The notes: generated from the letters alone by a model not told the origin. A stretch of DNA of 16,558 nt from Veillonella parvula (GCA_947096075.1 CAMUQE010000028.1:1-16558); one strand, 5' to 3'; shown: positions 1-7,727, counted from the first letter of the stretch. Numbers and translations are program-made.

Positions 1-37
1 GATTATATATAATCAACTAATAGCTATTTTTAGTAGC

Positions 38-71
38 AAGGGACTATTTGGTTATAGTCCCTTTTGCTTTT
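38..71 (+). terminator. Intrinsic terminator of an unseen rightward gene
   Basis: A perfect 10-bp stem (38-47 with 54-63, AAGGGACTAT paired to ATAGTCCCTT) with a 6-base loop is followed by a T-rich run to about 71. The T-tract lies on the right side only, so it terminates rightward transcription entering from outside the window. On the minus strand there is no U-tract after the stem, so it is at best a weak terminator for the convergent repair gene. Confidence 0.8.
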
Positions 72-111
72 CTCCTTGAAACAGAATGCGTTTATTTAAC
101 TATAGCAAGCC

Positions 112-2304
112 TTAACTTTCCATCATATCTTTAATATCAAGTATGGTAGATTTACATACTACATCATAATCTAATGAGCCAAGGAAGTCTGCAAATTTAG
201 TGTCATCTTCATTTTTACAGTTTCCATATGGAATTTTACCAAATTTTTGATATGGCTCTAGAATGCGATTTCGTCTGTGTTTCCACGTATTATAATAAGG
301 ACCTTTGAATTTAGTCATAAAACCATTGCTATCGACTAATACAAAGCCTTCAGATTCATGGAATGAATTTAGCTCCTCATTTATGATGGCTTGAAGCTCA
401 TCCATGGTAGAAACTTGTTGAACTGTTTTAACAATGGAAATCAAGTCAGTGTCATATTTTTGTAGGATTGTATAAAGTTCAGATAATTTTTCTCTAGAGA
501 ATGGGACATCTATATGTTTACCATTTACGTCTAGAGTATTTTGAATCATATCTAGCACATAGAGATGATCTTGATCGTATTTAATGATATGAGTATCCTC
601 TTGGCTGATGACTTCAAACATCATAGAACAGCTATTACGTTTTAATAATTCTTTGATTTCTTCTTGTAAGCTTGCAGGTAATTTTTGGAATAAATTTTTA
701 AACAAATCTACGTGTATACCTTCTGTAGTAGATTTAGATGCAAATACTAATTCATCATTAATTACACCAAGGATAGAAAGGTATCCATTTTCTTTAGTTC
801 GAATCTCAACAGGGAAAGCGAGTGTGTTAGCCAGATTGTTTAACTCTGTTTCTGGTCGTTCGTTAAGATTAAAGAATTTATTATAACTACGTAATTTCAC
901 ATCTCCTGTAATTCTATCCACAAATAATCCACGAGCTTGTACTGTACTTTCATTCCATAATCGTTTATGAAATACACGAGAGGTAAAGTTCAAGGAATAT
1001 AGGTTAGGAAAACACTGTTTTACTTTTACTAATTTTGAATTGCCAATAATATTAATATCTTCATTTTGTGTGAAAATGACATGTTGTGTCATATTTTGGA
1101 ATTCATGGCGCATATAATCTTTATCATATACATCATTTTTTATTCCATTTTTTGTGAAAGTATTAGCTGTGATATCAATGTATTTTAGCTCTCCACCAAA
1201 CTCTACTTCTCCTTCCAAACAGAAGGAGTACTTTCCATCTGGAACGCCACGATGACCGTGAATTTGAATGAAGTCCTGACACATGCCTTGTTCGTAATTA
1301 GTATCGTAGATATTAGCGATATCTGTTTCGTAAGCTCCAAAACCATTAATAAAGGTTGAGGTAGCTATGAAGGTCATATTAGGTACATAGGAGATACCAC
1401 TATGGGAAACTAAATATTTTTTACCATGAAAGCTAAATGGATAACATTGACGAAGTGATTTATAAAAAAGTCGCAGTTCTCGTTGGAGTGATTCCACTTC
1501 TTTTTTCGTCATATCCTTTACGATAGGTGCTACCACATCTTTCATAAAGCGTTTGGAACGATCTAAATTTGTATGGAATGCAAAGTTTGCAATATGTCGC
1601 TCGTGATTGCCTTCTAACATAATTGTATTAGGTAATGTGCTGAGGCGTATCATTTCGTACATCATTTCTTTGTTTTCAATACCGCGCTCTAAATAGTCGC
1701 CACAAAAGATATAAAGTGTTTTTTCATCCCATGGAGTGATGGCTTGTTGTAATGCGGTGTAGCAACCGTGAATATCACCGATAACACGCACTCGATCATA
1801 TCTATTTGTTAGATTAATCGTGAAGTAATTGTTGATTTCATCAATAGAGTTAATTTTTGTGCAAAACTTTGGTAATGTGCTTGTTTTAATCATTTTGTAC
1901 ATACGATGAATGACTTGCTCTGGCACGCGTTTGTAATCGGCGCGAGCCGCATTACGGGCCAAGCAATCCTCTAAGGATGTATCTGGTTCATAGTAATATA
2001 CAGTATATTTATATTTGTTAAGCAATTCTTTGTAAGCATTAACAGCTTTAGATGTAGTATGGGTAGCATCCAAGACGACAAAGTCGCCATTGCTCATTCG
2101 TTTTTCTAAACAATCTAGTAGGAGCTTCCATGCTGGACCATTATCCTCTTGTGAAATATACCAGCCATTCTCACTAAGGGAAGGGCTACGTAAAAGCATA
2201 CGGAAATGATCGGCTTCAAGGGTGTAAGCCTCAAGATTGTTATCACGAATCCACTGAGACTTACCACTAGCAGGAGCACCACGCATTAATAATAGTGTTC
2301 TCAT
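112..2304 (-). CDS. Trifunctional RNA repair enzyme: polynucleotide kinase, phosphatase and Rnl1-type RNA ligase
   Basis: A single 730-residue protein carries three RNA end-healing and sealing domains. Residues about 1-160 are a P-loop 5'-OH kinase: GAPASGKS at 9-16 (K15, S16), D32 and R35 in EADHFR, and a lid RNAAR at 117-121 followed by VPEQVI and MYKMI, as in T4 polynucleotide kinase. Residues about 170-381 are a calcineurin-type phosphoesterase: GDIHG 176-180, GDYLERG 202-208, GNHE 232-235, H301 and HGH 349-351. Residues about 430-730 match T4 RNA ligase 1: R458, K476 and F478 (T4 R54, K75, F77), KENG with nucleotidyl lysine K504 (K99), K524 (K119), E564, E652-G653 (E227-G228), K665 and K667 (K240, K242). 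The 20- and 13-residue spacings are identical to T4. Only about 63 residues follow motif V, so the T4 tRNA-specificity domain is reduced. Inferred role: repair of cleaved tRNA or other RNA. The minus-strand start has AGAGGA upstream. It is monocistronic as far as seen. Confidence 0.9.
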   Translation of the reverse strand: MRTLLLMRGAPASGKSQWIRDNNLEAYTLEADHFRMLLRSPSLSENGWYISQEDNGPAWKLLLDCLEKRMSNGDFVVLDATHTTSKAVNAYKELLNKYKYTVYYYEPDTSLEDCLARNAARADYKRVPEQVIHRMYKMIKTSTLPKFCTKINSIDEINNYFTINLTNRYDRVRVIGDIHGCYTALQQAITPWDEKTLYIFCGDYLERGIENKEMMYEMIRLSTLPNTIMLEGNHERHIANFAFHTNLDRSKRFMKDVVAPIVKDMTKKEVESLQRELRLFYKSLRQCYPFSFHGKKYLVSHSGISYVPNMTFIATSTFINGFGAYETDIANIYDTNYEQGMCQDFIQIHGHRGVPDGKYSFCLEGEVEFGGELKYIDITANTFTKNGIKNDVYDKDYMRHEFQNMTQHVIFTQNEDINIIGNSKLVKVKQCFPNLYSLNFTSRVFHKRLWNESTVQARGLFVDRITGDVKLRSYNKFFNLNERPETELNNLANTLAFPVEIRTKENGYLSILGVINDELVFASKSTTEGIHVDLFKNLFQKLPASLQEEIKELLKRNSCSMMFEVISQEDTHIIKYDQDHLYVLDMIQNTLDVNGKHIDVPFSREKLSELYTILQKYDTDLISIVKTVQQVSTMDELQAIINEELNSFHESEGFVLVDSNGFMTKFKGPYYNTWKHRRNRILEPYQKFGKIPYGNCKNEDDTKFADFLGSLDYDVVCKSTILDIKDMMES

Positions 2305-2349
2305 AGTAATAGTCCTCTAATCTGCCTATAGGGCGTAAAAAAATATAAC

Positions 2350-2378
2350 TGTATAACAAACGAAAAATTATTTTATAA
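2350..2378 (-). promoter_or_regulatory. Possible promoter of the RNA repair gene
   Basis: Read on the minus strand, TTATAA (2373-2378) and TATACA (2350-2355) are separated by 17 bases, with TG one base before the -10. It lies between the rpsT terminator and the repair gene start, where a separate promoter is needed. Each hexamer has only four of six consensus bases in AT-rich DNA. Confidence 0.4.
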
Positions 2379-2396
2379 TTAAATAAGAAAAGGGCA

Positions 2397-2432
2397 TAAA
2401 AAAACAGTCTCAACGGATATCCGAGAGACTGT
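2397..2432 (-). terminator. rpsT: Intrinsic terminator of rpsT
   Basis: On the minus strand an 8-bp stem (2425-2432 with 2404-2411, ACAGTCTC and its complement) encloses a smaller CGG/CCG stem, and is followed by seven U residues (2404 down to 2398). It lies 18 bases after the rpsT stop and separates rpsT from the repair gene. Confidence 0.88.
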
Positions 2433-2449
2433 CTTGCTTGCTTTTAAAA

Positions 2450-2710
2450 TTATAAAGCGTTTACTTTAGCCGCAAGGTTAGATTTTTTGCGAGCTGCAGT
2501 GTTTTTATGAAGTACACCTTTGGAGGCTGCTTTATCAATTACGCTAGTAGCATGAACAAGTGCTTGTTTTGCTTCTTCTACTGCGCCTGCTTGAACAGCT
2601 TCAACGGTTTTACGAGCTGCTGTACGAATTTGAGATTTTACAGCGGCGTTTTTCGCACGACGTTCAGCATCCGTTTTTACGCTTCTAATACTGGATTTAA
2701 TGTTTGGCAA
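2450..2710 (-). CDS. rpsT: 30S ribosomal protein S20
   Basis: The 86-residue basic, helical protein begins PNIKSS after the initiator and has the S20 pattern (ERRAKNAAVKSQIRTA, then KGVLHKNTAARKKS near the C-terminus). It binds 16S rRNA early in small-subunit assembly. Start choice: a GTG at 2719 directly abuts the strong AAGGAGG and is too close to use. The TTG at 2710 is 8 bases from the Shine-Dalgarno and gives the family's normal MPNIKS start, so UUG is preferred. S20 of E. coli also starts at UUG, where the weak codon takes part in autoregulation. The gene has its own promoter at 2751-2779 and its own terminator, giving a short monocistronic message. Confidence 0.95.
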   Translation of the reverse strand: MPNIKSSIRSVKTDAERRAKNAAVKSQIRTAARKTVEAVQAGAVEEAKQALVHATSVIDKAASKGVLHKNTAARKKSNLAAKVNAL

Positions 2711-2750
2711 TTGAGTCACCTCCTTAAAAATCGTTTCTTATACCTGAATG

Positions 2751-2779
2751 ATTATATCATACCAAATATTGATACGCAA
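2751..2779 (-). promoter_or_regulatory. rpsT: rpsT promoter, extended -10
   Basis: On the minus strand TTGCGT (2774-2779), a 17-base spacer, then TGA-TATAAT with a perfect -10 at 2751-2756. Transcription would start near 2744, leaving about 34 bases of leader before the TTG start. Confidence 0.75.
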
Positions 2780-2821
2780 GGACTTTTCAGCTCAATATTT
2801 TCCTTAATGACATGATTTGTA

Positions 2822-2873
2822 AAACAGTTTCTACTGTTTATTAATGAAAGCATATATGTGATTTTTAAAATCA
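2822..2873. repeat. Two short inverted repeats between rpsT and polA
   Basis: AAACAGT/ACTGTTT (2822-2828 and 2833-2839, 4-base spacer) and TGATTTT/AAAATCA (2859-2873, one-base centre). They lie upstream of both divergent promoters. They could be operator half-sites or a weak hairpin. The surroundings are very AT-rich, so chance is possible. Confidence 0.35.
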
Positions 2874-2919
2874 AATTACTTACTCATTTTATAGTGTAAC
2901 AATATATTAATTTTAATTT

Positions 2920-2950
2920 ATGAAAGTTAAAAGGATCCTTATGTTATAAT
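2920..2950 (+). promoter_or_regulatory. polA: polA promoter, extended -10
   Basis: TGT-TATAAT with a perfect -10 hexamer at 2945-2950. The -35 is poor (ATGAAA at 2920-2925, 19-base spacing), which the TG extension may offset. The start of transcription would be near 2957, about 20 bases before the polA ATG. Confidence 0.65.
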
Positions 2951-2977
2951 GAAGAATAGAATTAAGTGAGGTGTATT

Positions 2978-5599
2978 ATGAAAAAATTAATGATTATAGA
3001 TGGCAGCAGTTTGTTATTCCGCGCATTTTTTGCATTACCACCGTTGAAATCTGCTTTGGGAACACCAACGAATGCAGTATATGGCTTCTTAACAATGCTC
3101 ATTAAATTGTATGAAGAAATTAATCCTGACTATATTGCCGTAGCTTTTGATAAAGGTCGTCAAACATTCCGTACTGAAATGTATAGTGAATATAAAGGAA
3201 ATCGTCCAGATGCACCTGAGGATTTGCGTCCACAATTTAGTTTAATTCAAGATGTATTAAAAGCATTGGGCATTTGTGTCATAGAAGAAGAAGGCTTTGA
3301 AGGGGATGATATTCTTGGATCTTTAAGTAAAAAGTTTGGAGCCCCTGAAATGGCTGTCCAAATTATTACAGGTGACCGCGATAATTTACAGCTTGTAACA
3401 GAACATAGTCATGTGTTCTTAACTAAAAAAGGTATTTCTGATATGTTAGAAGTTACTCTAGATAATATGGAGGAGCTTTATGGTTATGGTCCTGATAAGG
3501 TTGTCGAAATGAAGGCGCTTATGGGTGACTCTTCCGATAATATTCCAGGTGTACCAGGCGTAGGTGAGAAAACAGCGCTTAAATTAATTACCGAATATGG
3601 CAATCTTGAAGCTGTATACGAACATATTGAAGATATTTCTGGTAAGAAATTAAAAGAGCGCCTTGTAGAGAATAAAGAGTTAGCCTTCTTATCTCGTGAA
3701 TTAGCAACAATAAAAACAGATATGGAGTTATCTTATAAAGTGGAAGATTTTGTACAAAACTTCCATACCTCTGAAGTACAGCCTTTATTTGAAACTTTAG
3801 GCTTCACTAAATTAACACCTCGCATTGTTCAAGTAATGGGGGGCGAGGAAGCAGCTTTTGGAGATCCAGGCTCTTTATTTGCACCACAAGAGGAGATTTC
3901 CTTAGATGATCTAGCAGATGCTAAAGCATTAACAGCCGACTTCTATAAAGATAAGACGGTAGCAGTACATGTTATATTAGATGGAAAAACACCATTTAGA
4001 ACGGTAACGAATACTTATCTATCTAATGGTGATACTATTGTAAAAACAGACAATACTAAAGCTGTTTTAGCTGTATTACAAGGTGCTAAAGTCATCGTTA
4101 CAACTCAGACCAAGGAGATTATCGAAGCCTTTGGTGCAGATGTGCCAGCTGAGATCTCTTTGTTTAATGCTGATAAAACTGTTCGTGTTCACGATATGTC
4201 TCTCATTGCGTATTTATTAGATCCTACACGTACTAATTATGGATATCTATATCTAACTGAGCGCTTCTCTGTACCTAGCATTGCTAGCGGTAGTGTAGAC
4301 GTAGAATGCGTGTCCATGGTGAAAGCATTACTCGCCATGAACGAAGCAGCTTGTGAATCTGCACGTCGTGAAGAGTTATGGTCTTTATATGAAACGATTG
4401 AGTTGCCTTTGATCCATACTTTAGTAGTGATGGAGAAGAATGGAATTTATATCGATACAGATAAGTTGGCGGAAACAACGGCTCGCTTTAAAGAGGAACT
4501 AGCTCAAGTACAAGATGAGATTTATGAACTAGCCGGAGAAACTTTCAATATCAATTCACCTAAACAATTGGGTGTAATCTTGTTTGAAAAGATGAACTTG
4601 CCAATCATCAAGAAAACCAAAACTGGTTATTCTACAGATGCAGAAGTACTGGATATGCTTCGTCACGAAAGTCCAATTGTTGAAAAAATCTTGGCATACC
4701 GTTCTGTTGCTAAATTAGTATCTACCTATTGCGAAGGTTTGGCAGTTCTCATCAATGATAAAACTCGTCGCATTCATACGACTTTCAATCAAATGGTTAC
4801 GGCTACAGGTCGACTTAGCTCATCTGATCCGAACTTGCAAAATATTCCTGTTCGTACCGAAAAAGGCCGTGAAATTCGTGCCTTATTCTATCCAGGTGCT
4901 GGATATGATACATTGGTGAGTGCCGATTATTCCCAAATTGAGTTGCGAATCTTAGCCCATTTATCTGGCGATGAAGCATTGATTAAAGCCTTTGTAGAAG
5001 GTAAGGATATTCACCGCTTTACAGCGGCAGAGGTGCTTGGCAAAGCTCAAGATGATGTAACTAGTGAAGAACGCTCCCATGCGAAGGCTATTAATTTCGG
5101 TATTATTTACGGTATTTCTGACTTTGGGTTATCTCGTGACCTTGGTATTACACGGGGCGAAGCTAAAAACTATATTGATCTTTATTTTAGCCGTTATCCT
5201 AAGGTTAAAGAGTATATGGATCGAATGGTTCAAGAGGCTCATGAAACAGGCAAGGTTCGCACTATGTTTGGTCGTCAACGCGAGTTACCTGATATTAATA
5301 GTCGTAACTTTAACCGTCGTTCCTTTGCTGAACGAACCGCAATGAATACGCCAATTCAAGGTACTGCTGCAGATATTATTAAGTTAGCCATGAACCAAGT
5401 GGAGCAAAAATTAGAAGAACAAAACTTTAAGTCTCGACTTTTATTACAAGTACATGACGAACTAGTACTTGAAGTGGTTAACTCTGAATTAGAAGCCATA
5501 GAAGAATTATTACGCAGTACAATGCAATCTGTTGTAGAGCTACAAGTACCTCTTATTGTAGACGTACATCATGCAGAAAACTGGGCATTAGTAAAGTAA
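2978..5599 (+). CDS. polA: DNA polymerase I
   Basis: Repairs and fills DNA gaps and removes RNA primers. The 873-residue protein has three regions. An N-terminal 5'-3' exonuclease/flap nuclease spans about 1-290, with IIDGSSLLFR, FEGDDILG, ITGDRDNLQLV and a helix-hairpin-helix region GVPGVGEKTA. A central 3'-5' exonuclease-like region (about 325-460) lacks the DxE metal motif; AVHVILDG stands in its place, so proofreading is probably absent, as in many Gram-positive relatives. The polymerase domain has motif A DYSQIELR (D650), motif B HAKAINFGIIYG and motif C QVHDELV (H826, D827, E828). A GTG at 2966 is in frame, but ATG at 2978 follows GAGGTG at 4-base spacing and gives the usual MKKLMIIDG start. 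coaE follows 29 bases later without a terminator, so the two are probably cotranscribed. Confidence 0.97.
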   Translation: MKKLMIIDGSSLLFRAFFALPPLKSALGTPTNAVYGFLTMLIKLYEEINPDYIAVAFDKGRQTFRTEMYSEYKGNRPDAPEDLRPQFSLIQDVLKALGICVIEEEGFEGDDILGSLSKKFGAPEMAVQIITGDRDNLQLVTEHSHVFLTKKGISDMLEVTLDNMEELYGYGPDKVVEMKALMGDSSDNIPGVPGVGEKTALKLITEYGNLEAVYEHIEDISGKKLKERLVENKELAFLSRELATIKTDMELSYKVEDFVQNFHTSEVQPLFETLGFTKLTPRIVQVMGGEEAAFGDPGSLFAPQEEISLDDLADAKALTADFYKDKTVAVHVILDGKTPFRTVTNTYLSNGDTIVKTDNTKAVLAVLQGAKVIVTTQTKEIIEAFGADVPAEISLFNADKTVRVHDMSLIAYLLDPTRTNYGYLYLTERFSVPSIASGSVDVECVSMVKALLAMNEAACESARREELWSLYETIELPLIHTLVVMEKNGIYIDTDKLAETTARFKEELAQVQDEIYELAGETFNINSPKQLGVILFEKMNLPIIKKTKTGYSTDAEVLDMLRHESPIVEKILAYRSVAKLVSTYCEGLAVLINDKTRRIHTTFNQMVTATGRLSSSDPNLQNIPVRTEKGREIRALFYPGAGYDTLVSADYSQIELRILAHLSGDEALIKAFVEGKDIHRFTAAEVLGKAQDDVTSEERSHAKAINFGIIYGISDFGLSRDLGITRGEAKNYIDLYFSRYPKVKEYMDRMVQEAHETGKVRTMFGRQRELPDINSRNFNRRSFAERTAMNTPIQGTAADIIKLAMNQVEQKLEEQNFKSRLLLQVHDELVLEVVNSELEAIEELLRSTMQSVVELQVPLIVDVHHAENWALVK

Positions 5600-5628
5600 T
5601 ATATATTTATAATAAATAGAAGGTATAT

Positions 5629-6231
5629 ATGTTTAAAATTGGCTTAACTGGTGGCATTGCATCTGGCAAAAGTACAGTTCTTACCTATTTTAAGGATAAA
5701 GGTATACCGTATATCGATGCTGATATTGTGGCTCGTGAAGTTGTAGAGCCTGGTACAAAAGGGTTAGAAGCAATTGTAGCTGCATTTGGAACCGATGTAT
5801 TGCACGATGATAGGACATTAAACCGAGAAGCATTAGGGGCTATTATCTTTCACAATGAAAATAAACGCCAACAATTGAATGGTTGTTTAAAAGAGCATAT
5901 TCAAAATCGAATCATGGAGCTTACAGCTCATTATGAGGCACTACATACACCCGTTTTACTATATGATATTCCCTTACTCATCGAAGGGGAATGGTATACC
6001 ATGATGGACGAGGTGTGGCTTGTATATGTGAATGAGTCAACTCAAATTGAGCGCTTAATGAACCGCAATGGATTTACCAAAGAGGATGCATTGGCTCGTA
6101 TTAAGAGTCAAATGCGTCTTGATGACAAACGTCCTTATGCGGATGTAATCATTGATAATAATGGTACACCTTTTGATTTAAAGGAACAATTAGATACCAT
6201 CTGGAATGAGCGTATCGAATCAGCTCTATAG
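5629..6231 (+). CDS. coaE: Dephospho-CoA kinase
   Basis: Phosphorylates the 3'-OH of dephospho-CoA with ATP, the last step of coenzyme A synthesis in the cytosol. The 200-residue length is normal. It shows the P-loop GGIASGKST (8-16), the DAD substrate-site motif at 30-32, the family signature DIPLLIE, and a lid segment NRNGFTKEDALARIKSQ with the usual arginines. The ATG follows AGAAGG at 5-base spacing. It lies directly behind polA. In Bacillus mutM sits between these two genes; here it does not. Confidence 0.97.
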   Translation: MFKIGLTGGIASGKSTVLTYFKDKGIPYIDADIVAREVVEPGTKGLEAIVAAFGTDVLHDDRTLNREALGAIIFHNENKRQQLNGCLKEHIQNRIMELTAHYEALHTPVLLYDIPLLIEGEWYTMMDEVWLVYVNESTQIERLMNRNGFTKEDALARIKSQMRLDDKRPYADVIIDNNGTPFDLKEQLDTIWNERIESAL

Positions 6232-6289
6232 GAAAATCGATAATTGCCATTTTATGTGTCAAATTTGGTATATAAATAATAGTAATCAA

Positions 6290-6298
6290 TGGTATAAT
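6290..6298 (+). promoter_or_regulatory. Extended -10 promoter for the transglycosylase gene
   Basis: TGG-TATAAT with a perfect -10 hexamer (6293-6298) and no good -35 at 16-18 bases. It lies in the 160-base gap after coaE, about 94 bases before the next start. The rest of that gap shows no clear terminator. Confidence 0.5.
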
Positions 6299-6391
6299 AA
6301 GCCCATGAAACTTAGCATAATATTAGCCTAGCATTTGTTATATGTTAGATTTTGATGACGACTTTTAGTTTGTATGTAGAAAGGGGGATAT

Positions 6392-6946
6392 ATGAAACGT
6401 GCAACGGCAACGGCACTATCCTGTGTCGTACTAGGATGGTTTTATTTTACATATCTAGATGATCATTTCGCGCGTCAAATCGCGTATCCCTTTAACTATA
6501 AAGAGGAAGTTATAGCTGCAGCTGAGAAAGAGCAGGTGCCTCCGTCTTTGGTAGCCAGTGTTATCTTAGCTGAAAGCAAGTATAAAAACACAGCGGAGTC
6601 TGAAACTGGTGCTCTTGGATTGATGCAACTCATGCCAGATACAGCTCGTTGGGTGGCACAACAAGTTGGGCATGGCAATTATACAGATCGTCAACTAAAA
6701 GAGCCTACTATAAATATTGAGCTAGGTACTTGGTATTTAGGTTATTTGCTGAAGGAGTTTAATGGGGATCAGGTGCTTGCATTAGCTGCCTACAATGCTG
6801 GTCGTGGTCATGTGGAATCGTGGATTCACGAAAATAATTGGAATGGAATGGTTGATACGATTCCATTTCCTGAGACTCGTAGCTATGTAAAAGCAGTCTT
6901 ACAGTATCAAGAAAGATATGAGGCATTATATGGAAACAATTATTGA
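6392..6946 (+). CDS. Membrane-anchored lytic transglycosylase (SLT domain)
   Basis: Cleaves the glycan strands of peptidoglycan outside the membrane, forming 1,6-anhydro ends. The 184-residue protein has an N-terminal hydrophobic segment (about 5-21) after two basic residues, best read as a signal anchor. ALSC at 8-11 is a poor lipobox because the hydrophobic stretch continues after the cysteine. The Slt-type catalytic domain has ILAESKY with catalytic E61, GALGLMQLMP (73-82), LAAYNAG (131-137) and the closing ETRSYVKAVL. It is a short single-domain member typical of Firmicutes and Negativicutes. The ATG follows a strong AAAGGGGG. Its last 17 bases overlap the next gene, so the two are probably translationally coupled. 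Confidence 0.92.
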   Translation: MKRATATALSCVVLGWFYFTYLDDHFARQIAYPFNYKEEVIAAAEKEQVPPSLVASVILAESKYKNTAESETGALGLMQLMPDTARWVAQQVGHGNYTDRQLKEPTINIELGTWYLGYLLKEFNGDQVLALAAYNAGRGHVESWIHENNWNGMVDTIPFPETRSYVKAVLQYQERYEALYGNNY

Positions 6947-7625
6947 AGCTTGTAAAGCCTTAGACTATTCCTGGTTGCCTCAATCTATTGAAGGCTTTAC
7001 GTTAGTTACCTCTACTGAAAGTGACTATACAACATTAACTAATCGTATTAGTGCTGGTGAAGACGTTTTAAAGGTACCTATTTTCCATTATCAAAACGAT
7101 TTGGGATGGCGTTGGTCTGCCTTATATGATAAAGAGGTAGAGGATTATACAGTACATATAGAAATGCCACTATTTTCCTTTGTAGATATTTCTTTTGTGC
7201 GAGCCGATTTAGAGACTTTTTGGATCGGGCTACAAGAACGATGTGTAAAAGGGTTAACCAATATGTTAATAGAACCTTCTAATAACTTTACCTTTACTTA
7301 TCGTCGCCGAGGGATTCCTAAATGGGACTTCTCACAAGTTATGCCTGAAGAGTTAGAAGGCTTTGTACGCGATATTGATCCAGCTCATGCGATTCGCATG
7401 ATTAATGGGTCTTTTATCATCGGCGAATACCGCAAGATGGATGAGTGTACAGGTTTACTATTGTATTATAATGAATTGCGTGATGAATACTTTGCGGAAC
7501 TTCGTTATAAAAGCCATCCAGAAATTGACCATCATTTAGATGCAAAAAATCTAGATGATTTAGCAGTGCTATTGCGTGAGCATTTAGGTGCGATACTAAA
7601 AGGCTTGAATGAGCGCGTTGATTAA
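6930..7625 (+). CDS. Conserved-looking protein of unknown function
   Basis: I do not recognise this 231-residue protein. It has no signal peptide, membrane segment, P-loop, zinc motif or other familiar signature. It is soluble, acidic, rich in aromatic residues (Trp at several sites, FTFTYRRRGIPKW near the middle, YRKMDECTGLLLYYNELRDEYF near the C-terminus) and probably of mixed alpha/beta fold. Its base composition resembles its neighbours. An in-frame ATG at 6918 would add MRHY. ATG at 6930 is preferred because TGAGG at 6919-6923 is 6 bases ahead. It overlaps the transglycosylase gene by 17 bases in another frame, which argues for joint expression and perhaps a linked role. No intrinsic terminator is evident after it. 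Confidence 0.8.
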   Translation: METIIEACKALDYSWLPQSIEGFTLVTSTESDYTTLTNRISAGEDVLKVPIFHYQNDLGWRWSALYDKEVEDYTVHIEMPLFSFVDISFVRADLETFWIGLQERCVKGLTNMLIEPSNNFTFTYRRRGIPKWDFSQVMPEELEGFVRDIDPAHAIRMINGSFIIGEYRKMDECTGLLLYYNELRDEYFAELRYKSHPEIDHHLDAKNLDDLAVLLREHLGAILKGLNERVD

Positions 7626-7727
7626 AGTTTGGATAGATTTAACTATGCTATTTTTTGTCATTTTTTGTTTTTATAGAATGACTTATGTGGGATTGGTTTC
7701 TTTAATGCCCATTAGAAAGCGTAGAAT

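Noticed and set aside
1..14. Perfect 14-base palindrome GATTATATATAATC
   Set aside because: Pure AT-rich alternation at the window edge; expected by chance in such DNA and no function can be assigned.
608..886. Forward open frame of 92 codons inside the repair gene
   Set aside because: Antisense to the conserved ligase domain, no ribosome binding site, no recognisable product.
2711..2719. GTG start for rpsT
   Set aside because: It directly abuts the Shine-Dalgarno; TTG 2710 matches both spacing and family start.
2966..2977. GTG start for polA
   Set aside because: The GTG is itself part of the GTGAGGTG ribosome binding site of ATG 2978, and the family starts at MKKLMIIDG.
7657..7682. GTCATT/AATGAC inverted repeat with T-runs after the unknown gene, as a terminator
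   Set aside because: Only 6 AT-rich base pairs with a 14-base loop and no T-tract after the second arm.
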